64,000 nt of DNA from Paramacrobiotus metropolitanus (GCF_019649055.1 NW_026570240.1:620001-684000), one strand, 5' to 3'. Positions 23,460-36,011 are shown, numbered from the stretch's first letter. Program-made: numbers and translations. The notes: generated from the sequence alone by a model not told the origin.

Positions 23460-26151
23460 TTTTGCTATTTCCTAACAGGTCTGGCATCGACGCCAGAAAT
23501 ATTTCTGGTCGCAAACGATCCGGACAACCTGTAGATCAGAAAAGTATTACTTGGTCAGGTTGCAAAATTAAGTCCCTACTTCTTAATTGTTAATAAAAAG
23601 CGAACATCGGTAGGTAGGTATAATGAGAAGTGTACTTGATAGTGGTATTTACCAATTTACAATGCCAGTTGTCGGAATTTATCAAACGGTAACTGCCAAT
23701 TTAGCCAACAAGTGATCAGCAACTGTTACATGCAATGCACCAGATTCCAATTAAACGACGTATCAACCCAACCATAATTATTCAAACGGATGGACAATCT
23801 CGTCTCTGGCCAATTTTGCACAGCATCATGTTAAATATACCACTTGCTAATCTACTTCTATGCACGAATGATATAACCAGAAATACGAGAATCATTGTCC
23901 TATTCTGTTGAGTTTTTCTTTTTTTAATTGTCGCAGTGATAACTTCGGAGGCCGGCGAACGGAACGTTTTTCAAACGTGGTTTAACGTTGAGGATTTACA
24001 ACTGCACAAATGGAAAACAGCGGATTCAATAAATGTGTATGCATTTGTACATAATATTTGCGTCAGTGCACAAAGAAGGTGAGGTGACCTCGACACATAT
24101 GGGTGCAAGGGTAGTGGAGCTGCACGAGCCCCCGCGCGCACCGCGCCGTCGTCGTGCCGCACTTGTCATGATTTGGATCCAATCCGTTAACAGAGCGTAA
24201 AAATTATAAAACTCATTGTTTCGAATTCTGTTGTTCTTACGGTTAGGCTTGCTCATACGGTCGTATTGCAACGGAAAAAACTCATGTAGGTGTTGCGATA
24301 TAACGTTTAATCGCTAACTGAAACAGTATTCTTTTACTTCTTTGTGTAATACGAAGTTATATAAGTGCATCGCAGGAGGAGTCGGTAGAAAAAAGCAACA
24401 AAACGTGTGTGCGTAACAGATAAGAAGCAGATTCTACTTTCTGGAGTATTAACCTTTACTTGCAAAAGCTGAAACTAAAATTGGCGGTAGAGGATCAAAT
24501 CACGTGCATGTACTTCATAAAGAAAATTCCTGATATGATTAAGAAAAATTTCATAATTAGTATTTACAGCTTTATAAGTATTATTATATCGAATTACAGT
24601 AGCCGAACTCCATGAACCAGACTTAACAGAATATTGAAAAACTTTTTGCTTACTTAATTTTGAAAATTTTGCACGTTTTTTTGTTAGCATATTCTACCGG
24701 TTTATCACAGTAAAGGTACTTATTTCGTAGTGAATCGTACGTATCGAGCAAATTTTTATTTAAAAAATATAATACATTTAAGTTAAAGTTTTTCTTTAGA
24801 ACCGGACCACGCATAAATAAAGTCGAACAGATTCAGAACATTTTTCTTGCTTGCTGCACACTGCCAACTAATTAACACCTGTATAACAATATGTGTAGGG
24901 ACATATTGTTTTATTTTTCGAAATATCTGTTTTTGAATAAATTTGTATTATTTTTACTACGTAGTACTTGCTGTAGCATTCCACTGTTTCAAACATTCAC
25001 CACTAAAACCTTTGTTTTTACTAATTACTAATTATGAATTAAATGTCTTCTGCAACGGGACAAACCCCCATTCGCATATGACAAGATGGCACGCCATATT
25101 ATCATATGAGAATAAGACAATTAATGACAAGAACGCAATAGTACATAACCCCAAAACTAAATACCTAACTCCATCCTACTGCAAAGCGCATTTTTCTACA
25201 AAAGCAAACTGGTTAAAACGAAGTCGGAACAACATAGGATATAATGAGGGGTAAGTTGTAACAGATTTTAACTAACCAGGTAAGAGTAGGTATTTAAGTT
25301 TTCGCAACCATTTTTACTGATATTCTTCCAATACTACTTCTGATAAACCAATATGCCTGTTGCAGTACAAAAGTACAACGAGAAAAATATTTACCACTGA
25401 CCACCGGCCAAGAAAACCGGTTTACTGTGTGCACACTGCACGTTACTGCCTCCATTAGGTAACTGCAGTAGATGATTATAAGTATGATACATTCTTTTCT
25501 GCATGCATTAAAGCAAAAGAAGCGTGTTTGGTTCAAGTAGCACATTTTTTTTATTCGCAATTATGCTGTTATGACTGAGAAAAAAACTATAAACACCTAA
25601 TGAGATCGTTTCGGTTACTTTCACTAGCACAATGCACGCCCGTTCGGTGCTAAAAGTATTGAAGATGTACAATAACCATGCAGCGATAAAAAATTTAAAT
25701 AGTGATGTCCACCAACATCTCACTTTTGTTTTTCCTTAGCAGCCTTTAGGTACTAGGCCATGATAATAAGGTTACCTCACCACAGCTCACTTCACTATAT
25801 TTTCCACAACATGCTAACCCTACACGATATGTCTACGCAATTACCTACTTTTCACAGACTTCGTAATGGATCAAAGACTTTTTGCACCGAATTTGGATCA
25901 CTTTAGTGAGCTCTGTGAGTACATATTCTGATGAAGCAACGCACGTTTACATAATTGTTTCCATATACAGAACATTTGCAAATCTTTGCATGCGTTTTGA
26001 CCAGCGACGATTAGCTTGCAATCCATCTTGTGACATACACAAACACAGTCATCTTTCTACATCAGTATCCCACCGCAGCCTACAATCCATGCAGTAGTTG
26101 TTGACTGGGAGCTAAATTTATTCTTTTCTAATATTGTATTTTTGCATCAAG
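23460..26151. other. Intergenic between divergent secreted-protein genes
   Basis: AT-rich with no supported gene. A GC-rich patch with CpGs at about 24090-24165 stands out. Short open frames there (an Arg-rich one on the minus strand) have no further support. Confidence 0.45.
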
Positions 26152-28856
26152 ATGATCTGGGCTTTAGCGTCCAATTTGGTGCTATTCGGACTTTCCGTCG
26201 TTAATGCGGCAAAATATTCGTCGACATACGGCGGAGATGACAGCTATTCTGGGGGCAGCAGTAGCTACAGCAGTCCAAGTGGTGGTGGAGGTGACTACGG
26301 ATATGCTACCGGGGGCGGCAATGCTTACACGGGAGTGGCACAAGCACCGTCCAAGTATCCGCCGGCAATGACACACGAGCGCAATCGTCAGCTGACCGGA
26401 TACACCCTTCCGCCCTCTGCCAAGCAATTCCAGCAAAAGTTTGAAGGACTTTTTGATGATTTTCCCGGACCAAAAACAAAAGCTAAGGTGTATTACCCTG
26501 GCAGAGGGTAAGATCAGAACTTTATTGCTAATGAGTAATGATTATTTGATAGACCAAATCTTCTTTGTTTAATAGTTCATATTGTTAAGCAAGCTTAAGT
26601 GTTCTTACATTCGTTCAACTGGATAACATCATCATAACATGATTTTTCGGTTTGTTTCTTTAACTTATCCTTTTTAGGGACGTTAGAGCACAACAATAAC
26701 AAATAGCAAATAGTACAACCTACGTTTGCCCAAATAAGCATAAATTCTGATTTATGTGCACCGTAAGTTATTTAATAATAATAATTCCATAATTACTTTC
26801 TAGGTATATAACTATGCAAGTACCAGTTCAGCAACCTGATGCTTATGGAAAAGGGCAGTCCTATTCATCGTCGTCGTACTCGGCGCCTAGTTATGACGAC
26901 AACAGCTACTCCAGTGGACCCAGCTATAATCCGGCCCCGCCTCCTCCTTCGTATGGTGGCAGTCGTCCGTCCTATCCAGCAGGATCCGCCAACGAAGATG
27001 ACGATTCGCCTTTCGGTTACATGGTGAAGAAAGGTTACTCGGGGTCATCGTCTAGCAGCTACTCTCCTTCGCCGCCGGCATATCGCCCGCCTTCTCCGTC
27101 CGCCTACAATCCTGGACCCTCTTCCTACCAGCCACCACAGCCCAGCTACGGAGGAGGAGGACCTTCAGGTCAGTACAGTGCATACAAGGGCAACAGTGTG
27201 CAGCGTACTAGTAGTCCAGCTCCGCCCAGCACATCCTTGTACATCACGTTTAAGGACGCTGCAGCCAAACCGTACTTGACTGCGCATACTCCAGATGTTT
27301 CTCTTGCATCAGGAGGTTATAACGGCGGATCAGGTGGTGGCGGCGGCGGTGGAGGCGGCTACAATCCCAGTGGGTATAAGCCGTCTTCCTATCCCTCCAG
27401 TTACCCAGGAGATGCCGACTCGTCGGGTGCATATCCCAGCCAAGACTATGGAAATGGGTAAGTGACCTTTTTCCCAGCTCACCAATTAGTTTACAGCATG
27501 CACTTTAATATAAGAACTGCTCAAGCTATACTCAAGCAAAATGAATATCTAGCTATTCGATGCTGTTACTAAATCCTGCACCTATCGCTCTATCGTAAAA
27601 TTGCACGAAAGGTGTGGCGCTACGTTTAGATACTATACGTTTTACAAAATTATGTGCTACCGCTGACGCATGACTGGATAGTAATTTGAACTTAACCTGT
27701 TAATCAGATTGCAAGCAATGGATTTACTGTACATGTTGCATGAATTCGTAATGGGAAATTCTTACCATCCTGCGAACTGACAGTAATAGTTGCATGGTTT
27801 CAATATCGTCAATACACATCATTTTTATAGTTTTTGAAACAATCAGTAACCAGATCATTGCGAAGCATTAAAGAAAATAGAATAATTGTGCAACGCAGAA
27901 GATATCCAAAAAGCATGCTAGCAGTATGAAGCGGATTGCTAAAATTTGTGTTTTCGGCAATATGTCATTTTCTTCGGACAGTTTTACGACTGCATGAACC
28001 AGATCTTCTTTAATTAATCTTTTTTATTGCTTTTTCGCAAATATCCTTTACACTTACAGTATGGTGAATCTATTGTTGCCGCATGCATGCACAATTTTCG
28101 GAAGTTTGGACTTGATTGCACCTTTTCTCTTTTAATTAACAGTTGCGGCATAGCATAAAATAATTATGTGTTTTCGTAACGGGTAACCGAAAATTGATTT
28201 CACGATATAAAGGTACCGATCCCGTCCATATATGAGATGATGATTCCCATATTATGTGAAGGCCAATTGCTTGCAAATATCGATGCAGGTATGCAGAGCC
28301 GCTTTTGTGACTTTAATAAAGCGTTTCTGAACTAGACAATGCAATTTTTAGCTATGCATATCCTAGTGGTATATAACTTTATTAGGCTTAAGCCAGTATA
28401 CATAACAATTCGCGTGCGCAGCTTTACACTAATTAAAAGCACAAATTTTATATTCCTAATGGTTTAACTACACACATGATTACTTAACCAATGATTCACA
28501 TTTGCAGTAATGAACACAACTAAAAATAATACAAGTGCTTTACCTTTAAAACAACTCCACGCTACTTCAATAATTATTATGTGCAAGCAGTATTACGTAA
28601 ACAACAGACGCCGAAGTACACGCTGTCACTTACAGATAGAACACTCGTAGCAAATGTGTGTACAGATACTTTTATTGCTGCTGCAAAAAGTTTACTGTGG
28701 TTGGGCGATCACTTTTTCTAGTAAAGTCAAATAAATTAATTGACGAACGTCTTTAGAAATTAATTCGATGTTGCTGCATTTGTTTCCAGCGCCCGCTCCA
28801 ATTCATATAGTGGAAACAGCCACGACAGAGATTTTTACGGACCCGCAGAATCTTAG
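26152..28856 (+). CDS. Secreted Ser/Tyr/Gly/Pro-rich protein
   Basis: Exons are 26152..26507, 26804..27457 and 28790..28856 (358 residues, phases 2 and 2 close correctly). The signal peptide is MIWALASNLVLFGLSVVNA, with mature start near AKYSSTYGG. Composition is dominated by Ser, Tyr, Gly and Pro (YSSSSYSAPSYDD, PPPSYGGSRPSYP, a poly-Gly run near residue 315). Two more ordinary, possibly folded stretches occur: HERNRQLTGYTLPPSAKQFQ with FDDFPGPKTKAKVYYPGRG, and SLYITFKDAAAKPYLTAHTP. The last exon was found across a 1.3-kb intron. It continues the same composition (GARSNSYSGNSHDRDFYGP) to a stop, which supports it. It is probably an extracellular matrix, cuticle or secretion protein. No named family is recognised. 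It lies between two other Gly/Tyr-rich secreted genes. Confidence 0.75.
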
Positions 28857-28990
28857 AGCCGACGATGTCCGAAACTGTTTTATATTTGTGAATTTATGGG
28901 TAATACTGGACCTTTGTTCATTCTTTCTGAAGCTGTTTGTGTTATTATTTTTTCCTATGCATTTGTACCATTTCAAATGCCGAATCCCTC

Positions 28991-28996
28991 AATAAA
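28991..28996 (+). terminator. Poly(A) signal AATAAA
   Basis: AATAAA lies 135 bp after the stop of the Ser/Tyr/Gly-rich gene, in the correct orientation. Confidence 0.5.
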
Positions 28997-30097
28997 GTCT
29001 CTAAGGGTGACTTCGTGGTAAAGACGCTCATATGCATACTGGAAGTGTAATAATGGCACTGTAGCTGATATTAAACGATAAATTGTCACTAAAACACCAA
29101 TTTAAGTTAATTCTAACCAGGGTATATCGTTTCGTAGTACATAAACGTAATCAGTTAACTAACTTGTAAGGTTACACTGCATCTGATTATTAAGCAAACT
29201 ATTCATTAGTGCATTCACGACTTCAGTGCTAGTAATCTGTAATCTCAATAGTTAACTTAGTCAACTTCTGGGTGCTTAATTGCAGATTTATTATTTACTT
29301 TATATATAGATACTGACCAGCAATCAGCGAAACTCCGATATTACTGAATCAGCATTCGGAACCGCTTGCTTGGTCTACTGAAGTACATAATTGTCGTTTT
29401 TGTTGTAGTATCAAAAAGTTTAAGGCCGTTAACGGTAAAAGTCATTGGAGATCTGTAATTACGAGAGCCGAAAACCATGTTTAGCAACCTTCGTAACTGT
29501 CGTCGACGTACAAAGAAAAGTGCGTCTGCATTCAAGTGTGATCCAAGCCAGTGTTGATATGTTCCGCATTGACACATCGCGATTAATTGACCGCTAATAC
29601 GTAAACTGTATGCGGCTCATACCGATCAAATAATGTCCACTATGGTGGACGTGGAGCAAATGCGCACTGCTACTAGCGACATCGTAATTGAAAAGGACAT
29701 CGCTCAAGCAGGATTGGCTTTCGTGTATAATCATTACGGTAACGAATATCACCGTACATTGGACATGTAACATACGGCACAAAACATTCAACCAAGTAGT
29801 CCGCGCAAAATGCCGATTCTTCAGAGCTAAGGTTGTACATGAGTGGCCAAAGAACTAGAGCAGCGCTCCGCGAACAGCTCCCGTACGCCGTATGCAAACG
29901 AGCTTTCAGGTTAGATTTCCGGCATACCGTCGACAGTAGCCGTCGAGGCCTTGAACTTCCGCCGCGTTGTATATAAGACAGCTTGTTAGGCAACACCAAA
30001 TCATTCACTTCTCTTTCATCCGCTTACTGGTCTTTGCATATAGCTGCCCATTACGACCGTAATCCTTTCGATCGGTTCCCTGCTCGACTCTTCTACA
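28997..30097. other. Intergenic, no gene seen
   Basis: This separates two same-strand secreted-protein genes. Open frames on the minus strand (29594-30008) have no splice or homology support. Confidence 0.45.
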
Positions 30098-30669
30098 ATG
30101 CAATCCATTTTGAGAATGGTAAAACTTGTTGTCCTGTTTATTTTCTGTTGGATATGTTAATTTCAAAGAGAATTGTTGCTTTCAGATTTTGATCTCCCTG
30201 TGCGCGGCGTGCTTCCTGTTTGTGGTAGCGGAGTGTGCTTCGAGGCAGAAAAGAGGAGGTGGTTACGGCGGCGGATATGGTGGTTACAACCTTTACGGGT
30301 ATGCGGTGCCTATGTAACACGAATTTTCACGAAACAGACGCTGTACCCTCTCTTGTATTTGCAGCCCCTATTACGACAAATTCGACTTTTACTACGGTAA
30401 GTACAATAATAATTATTTCGGTGCATCGTATCATAATTCAGCGATAAAGGTCATAGGCTTAGCAGTAACCTGAAATTTAATGCGGTTTTGCTTTAGGAAT
30501 TCCCGGCTTCCATGTTTACTCGAAATACGGTAAGATCTTATGCAAATTTTCCAACTGAAATTCCTGCCAAATAGGATATTAAATAGGATCGGGAGATTAT
30601 GGATACGGGAAGGCCGTGTTCGCTGGAGAGCATGGATATGGAGGAGGTTATGGAGGTGGTGGCTATTGA
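30098..30669 (+). CDS. Small secreted Gly/Tyr-rich peptide with furin-type site
   Basis: Five small exons: 30098..30118, 30186..30298, 30365..30396, 30497..30529, 30587..30669. They join in one frame of 93 residues. The signal peptide (MQSILRMILISLCAACFLFV, ending VAECA) is split by intron 1. After it comes SRQKR, an R-x-K-R furin-type site, then GGGYGGGYGGYNLYG, a Tyr/Phe-rich middle (PYYDKFDFYYGIPGFHVYS) and a second Gly-Tyr tail (HGYGGGYGGGGY). Three introns interrupt the Gly codon of a YG pair at phase 1 or 2. It is probably an extracellular structural or antimicrobial-type Gly-rich peptide. The family is unknown. It shares signal peptide, RxKR and Gly-Tyr design with the 475-residue protein at 21.1-23.5 kb. 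Confidence 0.75.
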
Positions 30670-31492
30670 TATTAAGGATTAATAGAGCGCTATACGTATA
30701 GTAACTCACATTTATATTGCTATTCGGCATACAATATCCGAGAACTCTACGGTTGCCAGCCGGTTGCCGAAATGTTTTGCTGATTGTGTTAATACTGATG
30801 TAAATGGGTTAGTTTTGTGGGATGATCTAAGACTATGGATAGCTGTGAATGACATTTTCGTCTTTGTGCTCAAAATATTTCAGCAAGACTGTGGGCATGC
30901 TTGGCAAGGGCTTATACAATCGTTTCCCTTCTTGTCCTAAATTAGCGGTGCTTCAGTTATAAGCTTATAATTAGTATTTCTCATTTTTCCAAAGGGCGTC
31001 TGAATTTCGCTCGTTGTTACTAGTTTAGAGTCACTCTGGATATCTGTTGCTGCTTGTCTTTTAGCGGTTTGCTGGTTCACCTTTTTGTATGTGCTTGAAT
31101 ATTTCTATATCTTGCAATAATCAGTTGGTACGCGCAGTGCTATCATGACGGCCAATACACGGAGAAATAAAAATCCTCCTAACTCCCATTTTCATGGTTG
31201 GTACGAGCCACTAACAATAATGACATTCTTTTTCGTGCAACGCAACCAAAGAAGCGATCCAGTATACAATACAGTTTTTATACAATAGTGTTTTTGTTTG
31301 ATTTTCCAGTACTTACTTAGATCATAAGTTAAGATACAGGACTTAGCCCAGTGCCGAAAACCATTGTATCCTTTTATCCATTATATCACTTTTATTCTCC
31401 ATTATTTTTTTATGCTTTAGTAAGAAAACAATACTGCTATACGTATCCAGCTTTCGGCCGCTATCGAAAACTGCACCAGTCTCGATTAGCAT
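30670..31492. other. Intergenic, no gene seen
   Basis: AT-rich flank between the small Gly/Tyr gene and the tRNA gene. Confidence 0.45.
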
Positions 31493-31586
31493 GTGGAGGT
31501 GGCCGAGTGGTTAAGGCGTTTGGCTGCTAATTTTCTCAGTAACCAAATGGGCTCTGCCCGCATGAGTTCGAATCTCATCCTTCACG
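31493..31586 (+). tRNA. tRNA-Ser(GCT) with a 12-nt intron
   Basis: The acceptor stem GTGGAGG pairs with CCTTCAC (one G-T). The D arm is GGCCGAGTGGTTAAGGC. The anticodon stem TTTGG pairs with CCAAA around the loop C-T-GCT-A, and the anticodon GCT is at 31526-31528. The long variable arm (GGGCTCTGCCC) is typical of tRNA-Ser. The T arm is ATGAG-TTCGAAT-CTCAT and the discriminator is G. The twelve bases 31530-31541 (ATTTTCTCAGTA) sit after position 37 and are the expected intron site. Confidence 0.93.
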
Positions 31587-31588
31587 AA

Positions 31589-31595
31589 TTTTTTT
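31589..31595 (+). terminator. RNA polymerase III terminator (T7)
   Basis: A run of seven T starts 3 bp after the tRNA discriminator base. Confidence 0.85.
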
Positions 31596-32171
31596 GTTGT
31601 TCTCGTGTCAGTAGTGTCATTATAATAAAATTATGATTTTTGTTCACCAGCAAATATGCCGCTCTCCGTCCCTGCCAATCCAAAAGACGACGAATTCGAT
31701 TTTTTTTGATAAAATAATCCAGAAAGCCGTTGAGTAATTCCGCACAGAGTCGACACCGAGGTACAGGCATTTTATTTTAAACAACAGTATTATCAGAAGG
31801 AAAATATACAGACAGACAACGAAAATCCGAAATATATCGAGCTGACATATACGGCGAAAACAACCCAGTCGAATGTAGTCGCCGCTGGTTTTGATGTTTG
31901 AATGAATGCTTTGTGAATGCATTCCCATACAAAATAACGGCCAATAAATTTACAGCCGAGGCTTTACGGGACATTACTGTATATTATCGAAGGCCAGTAG
32001 TAACAGACGACACCAGCCAGGAAACGATAAGCCTGCAGCACATTCAATTCCGGAAAGGATGCAGTATGGAAGAGAAATCAATATTGACTTCCGTGTTTTC
32101 CTGATCCGAGTCTACGAATTTTATCCCAGATAAACCAAGAGCACACCGAAAACTTGCTGCAGAAATGTGAA
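31596..32171. other. Intergenic; 3' flank of RBM22
   Basis: No gene seen. The RBM22 stop overlaps a GTAA that could act as a splice donor, so a short extra 3' exon around 32044-32150 cannot be excluded. Confidence 0.4.
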
Positions 32172-34220
32172 TTACCTGGTAGGATCTTGAGAAGGATAAT
32201 AAACAGGCGGGGGTCCCATAGGAGGGGCTCCCAGTCCAAGGTGCACGGGGGGTATTTCCATTGGTGGCTGGAGAAGTAATTTCTCGGGAAGGGGAAGAGC
32301 GCCCGGCAATCCCGGAACGAATGGCAGTTTCTCCCGGGGATCGCCCGTGCCGCCTTCTTTCTGCTTCGACTGCGGTTTGGCCCAACGCACGTTCAAGCGG
32401 ATACCATGCAAGGTAACCTAAAATTAAAATACTGTACTTATTAGAAAACTGGCATCAGCAGTTTCAGAACAGAGTCAACTGGCCATCAACCAATCAAAAC
32501 GTCACTTAAAACGAATAACCGCAAACCTTATTGAAGGACTGATCAGCAGCAAGTTCGGCGGCTTGTCGAGTGGTGTATTCGACAAAAGCGCAATGCTGCT
32601 TGTGGACGAGCTTCAAATTCCGGATTTCTCCATACTGATAGAAAAAATCCCTAAACAGAAGTAAAACTTTAGAAATTTATTCACATTTTTTCAGATTCGT
32701 CAAAAACCCACCGGAGGTCCTTATCCGTGATCGCCTCCATAACATTGCCGACATACAGAGTGGTTATATTTGGATCTTCGGGGGGCTCCAGTTTGGGTAA
32801 TCGGGAGAGTTTCTTCATCAACTTATCGGCAACAGGGTCATTATTACCGTAATAACGGTCCCGAATGTTTTGCGATGATAAAGGATCATCGGGATCACTA
32901 GGCTTCTCATGACGGTAAGGACATTCTTCGCCCCGCTTGCATTCGCCCTTGAGGTAGAACGAGCAGATGTGTGGAGCATTACGCTTATAGTACGGCTCAT
33001 GTCGGCGTAATTTTCGCAGCTGGTCGTTCTGGGACTGAGTCATGCCCAACAAATCCAATCCAGAAACACTGCCCCCTGCCTCCGTCATCTAAATTAATCA
33101 AATATGCAGCATGATTTTGCTTTAACTGAGCATGTGCGCTATCAGTTCCTGCCATTAAGCATATAATTTGTATTCCCAGCAAAATAAATCTTCAAACTTT
33201 AAGAACAGTTGCTTAAAATTTTCCAAACCAAACATTAAACTCTTCATAACGGAATGTGGTGTACAAAACGAAAGCTGTACAGCGGCCACTCGCCAGCAGC
33301 ACATTTTTGTAGTAACAGTAACTTACGGCGACTTCCATATTCTGGGTGTAATATTCCCGGTTGACAAGGGATTTCGGAATGTCGTGTTTCTGTCCGAGGA
33401 CATTGTCCCGCACCTGCACGGGCAAGCCTAAAGGTGTGAAACAGTCGGTAATCTTCGAAGAAGTTTGAAGTGTTGTGCACAATTATTGATATACCGTATT
33501 CCAAATCCAGCAAGCACGTTTGACAGACATTTTTCATTTTGCTGCAAGTCTGGCAGACTATAGTGCTCTTGTATCGCATTCCTTTGCCAGGACACCATCG
33601 AAAAACCGTAAAGGGCCGCTGGCAGATGTTACACTCGCTTCCGTACTTTTCCTTCATCTAAGTGAGGAACCCATTCACATATTAGAAGAAGTCCACACGA
33701 AAATGACAAGAAAATGGTTAAACACATCAAATTAGCGAACCAGTGACAACTTCGACCTCCACAAATGGACATGTTCCTCAGTGTGCAGTATGCTCCTTTA
33801 GTGTGATTTTGTTATACAGTTAAATTTTCGGACTTACCATCCTCAAATAAGGATTGTCACCCAAACAAGTTTGACAAAGTATCGGGAAATCCTACAATGA
33901 AAACATACCGTTCAACTTCTATGATCATCTGTTGCCAAACAAAGATCACAGAAATCACCACATCAGTAAGAAACACTGGTTGTGCAGTAGAACAACCCAC
34001 TTAATCTATCTCGTACTCGTCAATCAACTTACTTGTGACTTCTAAGAATCTAAGCTCACACAAAACTTAACTAATACAAGTTACAAAAAGGAAAAACTAC
34101 ACCACTAGAGATCTCAGGAATTGTGGTGATTATCATATTGACAGATTATCAGATAATGGTACATACCGCGTCTTCCCATGACATCCGATTATACGGATTA
34201 TTTCCCAGAGATAAAGTCAT
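32172..34220 (-). CDS. RBM22: Pre-mRNA-splicing factor RBM22
   Basis: Exons (minus order): 34220..34167, 33891..33838, 33657..33495, 33427..33327, 33088..32712, 32650..32527, 32417..32172. They give 372 residues (human about 420). It is the spliceosomal protein that contacts U6 snRNA and the intron in the activated complex (yeast Cwc2/Ecm2 equivalent). The N-terminal Cys-rich zinc region ([59 protein letters not shown]) is followed by the CCCH finger [19 protein letters not shown] (C-x7-C-x5-C-x3-H). The RRM has RNP2 TLYVGNV and RNP1-like CAFVEY, and the Pro-rich tail ends PSQDPTR. The start [18 protein letters not shown] parallels the known N terminus. The CDS stops earlier than vertebrate RBM22, where about 11 residues follow PSQDPQR. 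Confidence 0.96.
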
Positions 34221-34703
34221 TTCTGTCAAAATTCCGTATCAGATTTTTAAGTTCAAAATGATCGGCCAATTTCCATTCCGCTAAAAAGTACAGTACAGGA
34301 AACGAGATTCTGGGGTTCTGAGGTTTTGAAATTTGACTTCCAAAATTGCTGCTGATTTTTTCTTCCGTCAGGACTTGTTGGTTGATGCATGACTTCGGTC
34401 CGCAGTGAGTGCAGATATAGGCATATGTGCAGTCACGCACGAAATGTCTGTGAAGCTACGCTCGAAGCAGGTACGTCTACGTGACGCAGCGTAACGCAGC
34501 CGTGTCGTGCATTCGCGCATCGTGCAGCAACTGCAAAACTTCTAAAAATTTACAGTACTTCGTACGTACTTTTTAAGAAGTTTTAATAAATTTTCCAGAC
34601 TTCGGGATTCTCTGTCATGTTCTCATCAAATTTGTAAGGTATTGAAGTTTTCTTGCACGGTAGTTATTCGCACACCTGGTGGGCTTCTAGAAGTCGACAC
34701 AGG
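34221..34703. promoter_or_regulatory. Head-to-head intergenic region of RBM22 and HSD17B10-like genes
   Basis: Only 483 bp separate the two divergent start codons, so both promoters and 5'UTRs lie here. It includes a CpG-bearing stretch near 34430-34520 with repeated ACGCAGC/CGTGCA. No TATA box is convincing. Confidence 0.5.
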
Positions 34704-36011
34704 ATGTCCGGTGCAGCTAAGGTAAGGCGCTCGTGAGGAAACTGCGTATTCCGGACTCCCGTTTCTTTGAAATAAGACTTACGGTAACTTGCGGGATGAT
34801 GATTAATGGCAGACATTTAGTGATGATACAATGATCTTTTAAATTGTTTTTAGAGTTTGGTGGTCCTAGTAACCGGAGGGGCATCCGGCTTGGGAAGTGC
34901 GTGCATTTCGCGCTTCGCTCGTCAAGGAGCAAAAGTTGTCATTGCGGATCTTCCATCTTCCAAGGGCCAGGAACAGGCAGCTACGCTGGGAAAATGTGCA
35001 CTCTTCACGCCGATTGATGTAAGTACTCTGGGATAATTGGAAGTGCATTGATCATTTGAACGCAGAGCGAATTCTTTGTTTGGTCTGGTCCTTACCGCAG
35101 ACATTAAAGTTCTAATTATTTGGTGCCGCCGTGTTGCATATTTAGAGCATAACTAAATGATAATTTTAGCATAGTTAATCATATCAGTCGTATGTAATCC
35201 ATTAGCCGCTATATCAGCCTATATGGATTCTAATTAATCAGATGTCTCTACTGTGCGCCTAGGTGACTTCGGAAAAAGATGTGACGGCATGTCTCGAGCA
35301 GACGGAAAAGGCTTTCGGAGGCTTGGACGTATGCATCAACTGTGCAGGCATTGCCGTTGCATATAAGACCTACAATTTTAATAAAAGTTTTGCTCATAAA
35401 TTGGAGGACTTCACAAAAGTGTTAATGGTAAGTGTGTAAATGCATCATCTGGTGTACGAGTACCGTACAGATGAGCCGTTCTTCTGCAGGTGAACACTGT
35501 CGGTACGTTCAACGTGAGCCGCTTAGCAGCCGGCTTAATAGGGAAGAATCAGCCGGATAGTGACGGATATCGTGGTGTGATTATCAACACTTCCAGCGTT
35601 GCAGCATACGAGGGCCAAGTGGGCCAGGTGGCTTATGCGACAAGCAAAGCAGCCATTGCTGGAATGACGCTGCCAATGGCCAGAGATTTATCAAATCAGG
35701 GCATCCGAGTGGTTTCCATTGCCCCAGGTACGCATTCACATTCTGTGCATCATTGAAAAGCTCAATTGCTGAAAATAACTGTAAAGGAAATGATGCATTG
35801 GCCTTTGAATGCTCTTTAAGGTTTGTTTGATACGCCGTTGTTGCGTGCCTTACCGGAAAAAGTAAGAACATTCTTGGCATCTACTATCCCTTTTCCACAA
35901 CGATTGGGCAATCCCGACGAGTATGCGCAGCTGGCGCAGTCGATTGTGGAAAATAAGTTCATGAACGGAGAGATTGTTAGGATTGATGGTGGTTTACGTA
36001 TGCAACCGTAA
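34704..36011 (+). CDS. HSD17B10: 3-hydroxyacyl-CoA dehydrogenase type 2 / 17-beta-HSD 10 (SDR)
   Basis: Exons are 34704..34721, 34854..35018, 35263..35427, 35490..35727 and 35821..36011 (258 residues; human 261). It is a mitochondrial NAD-dependent short-chain dehydrogenase of isoleucine and fatty-acid breakdown and, in animals, also the MRPP2 subunit of protein-only mitochondrial RNase P. Seen directly are TGGASGLG (13-20), the adenine-site Asp in VVIADL, NCAG, catalytic Ser152 in [14 protein letters not shown], Tyr165 and Lys169 in YATSK, the family-typical [12 protein letters not shown], and C-terminal [16 protein letters not shown]. All junctions are GT-AG and in frame. It shares its promoter region with RBM22. 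Confidence 0.95.

Noticed and set aside
24026-24271. Arg-rich minus-strand frame in the GC-rich patch at 24.1 kb
   Set aside because: Composition is explained by local GC/CpG content, with no splice or homology support.
32044-32160. Extra 3' exon for RBM22 after the GTAA at 32172
   Set aside because: The frame already stops at TAA in the same bases, and the candidate downstream exon encodes no RBM22-like sequence.
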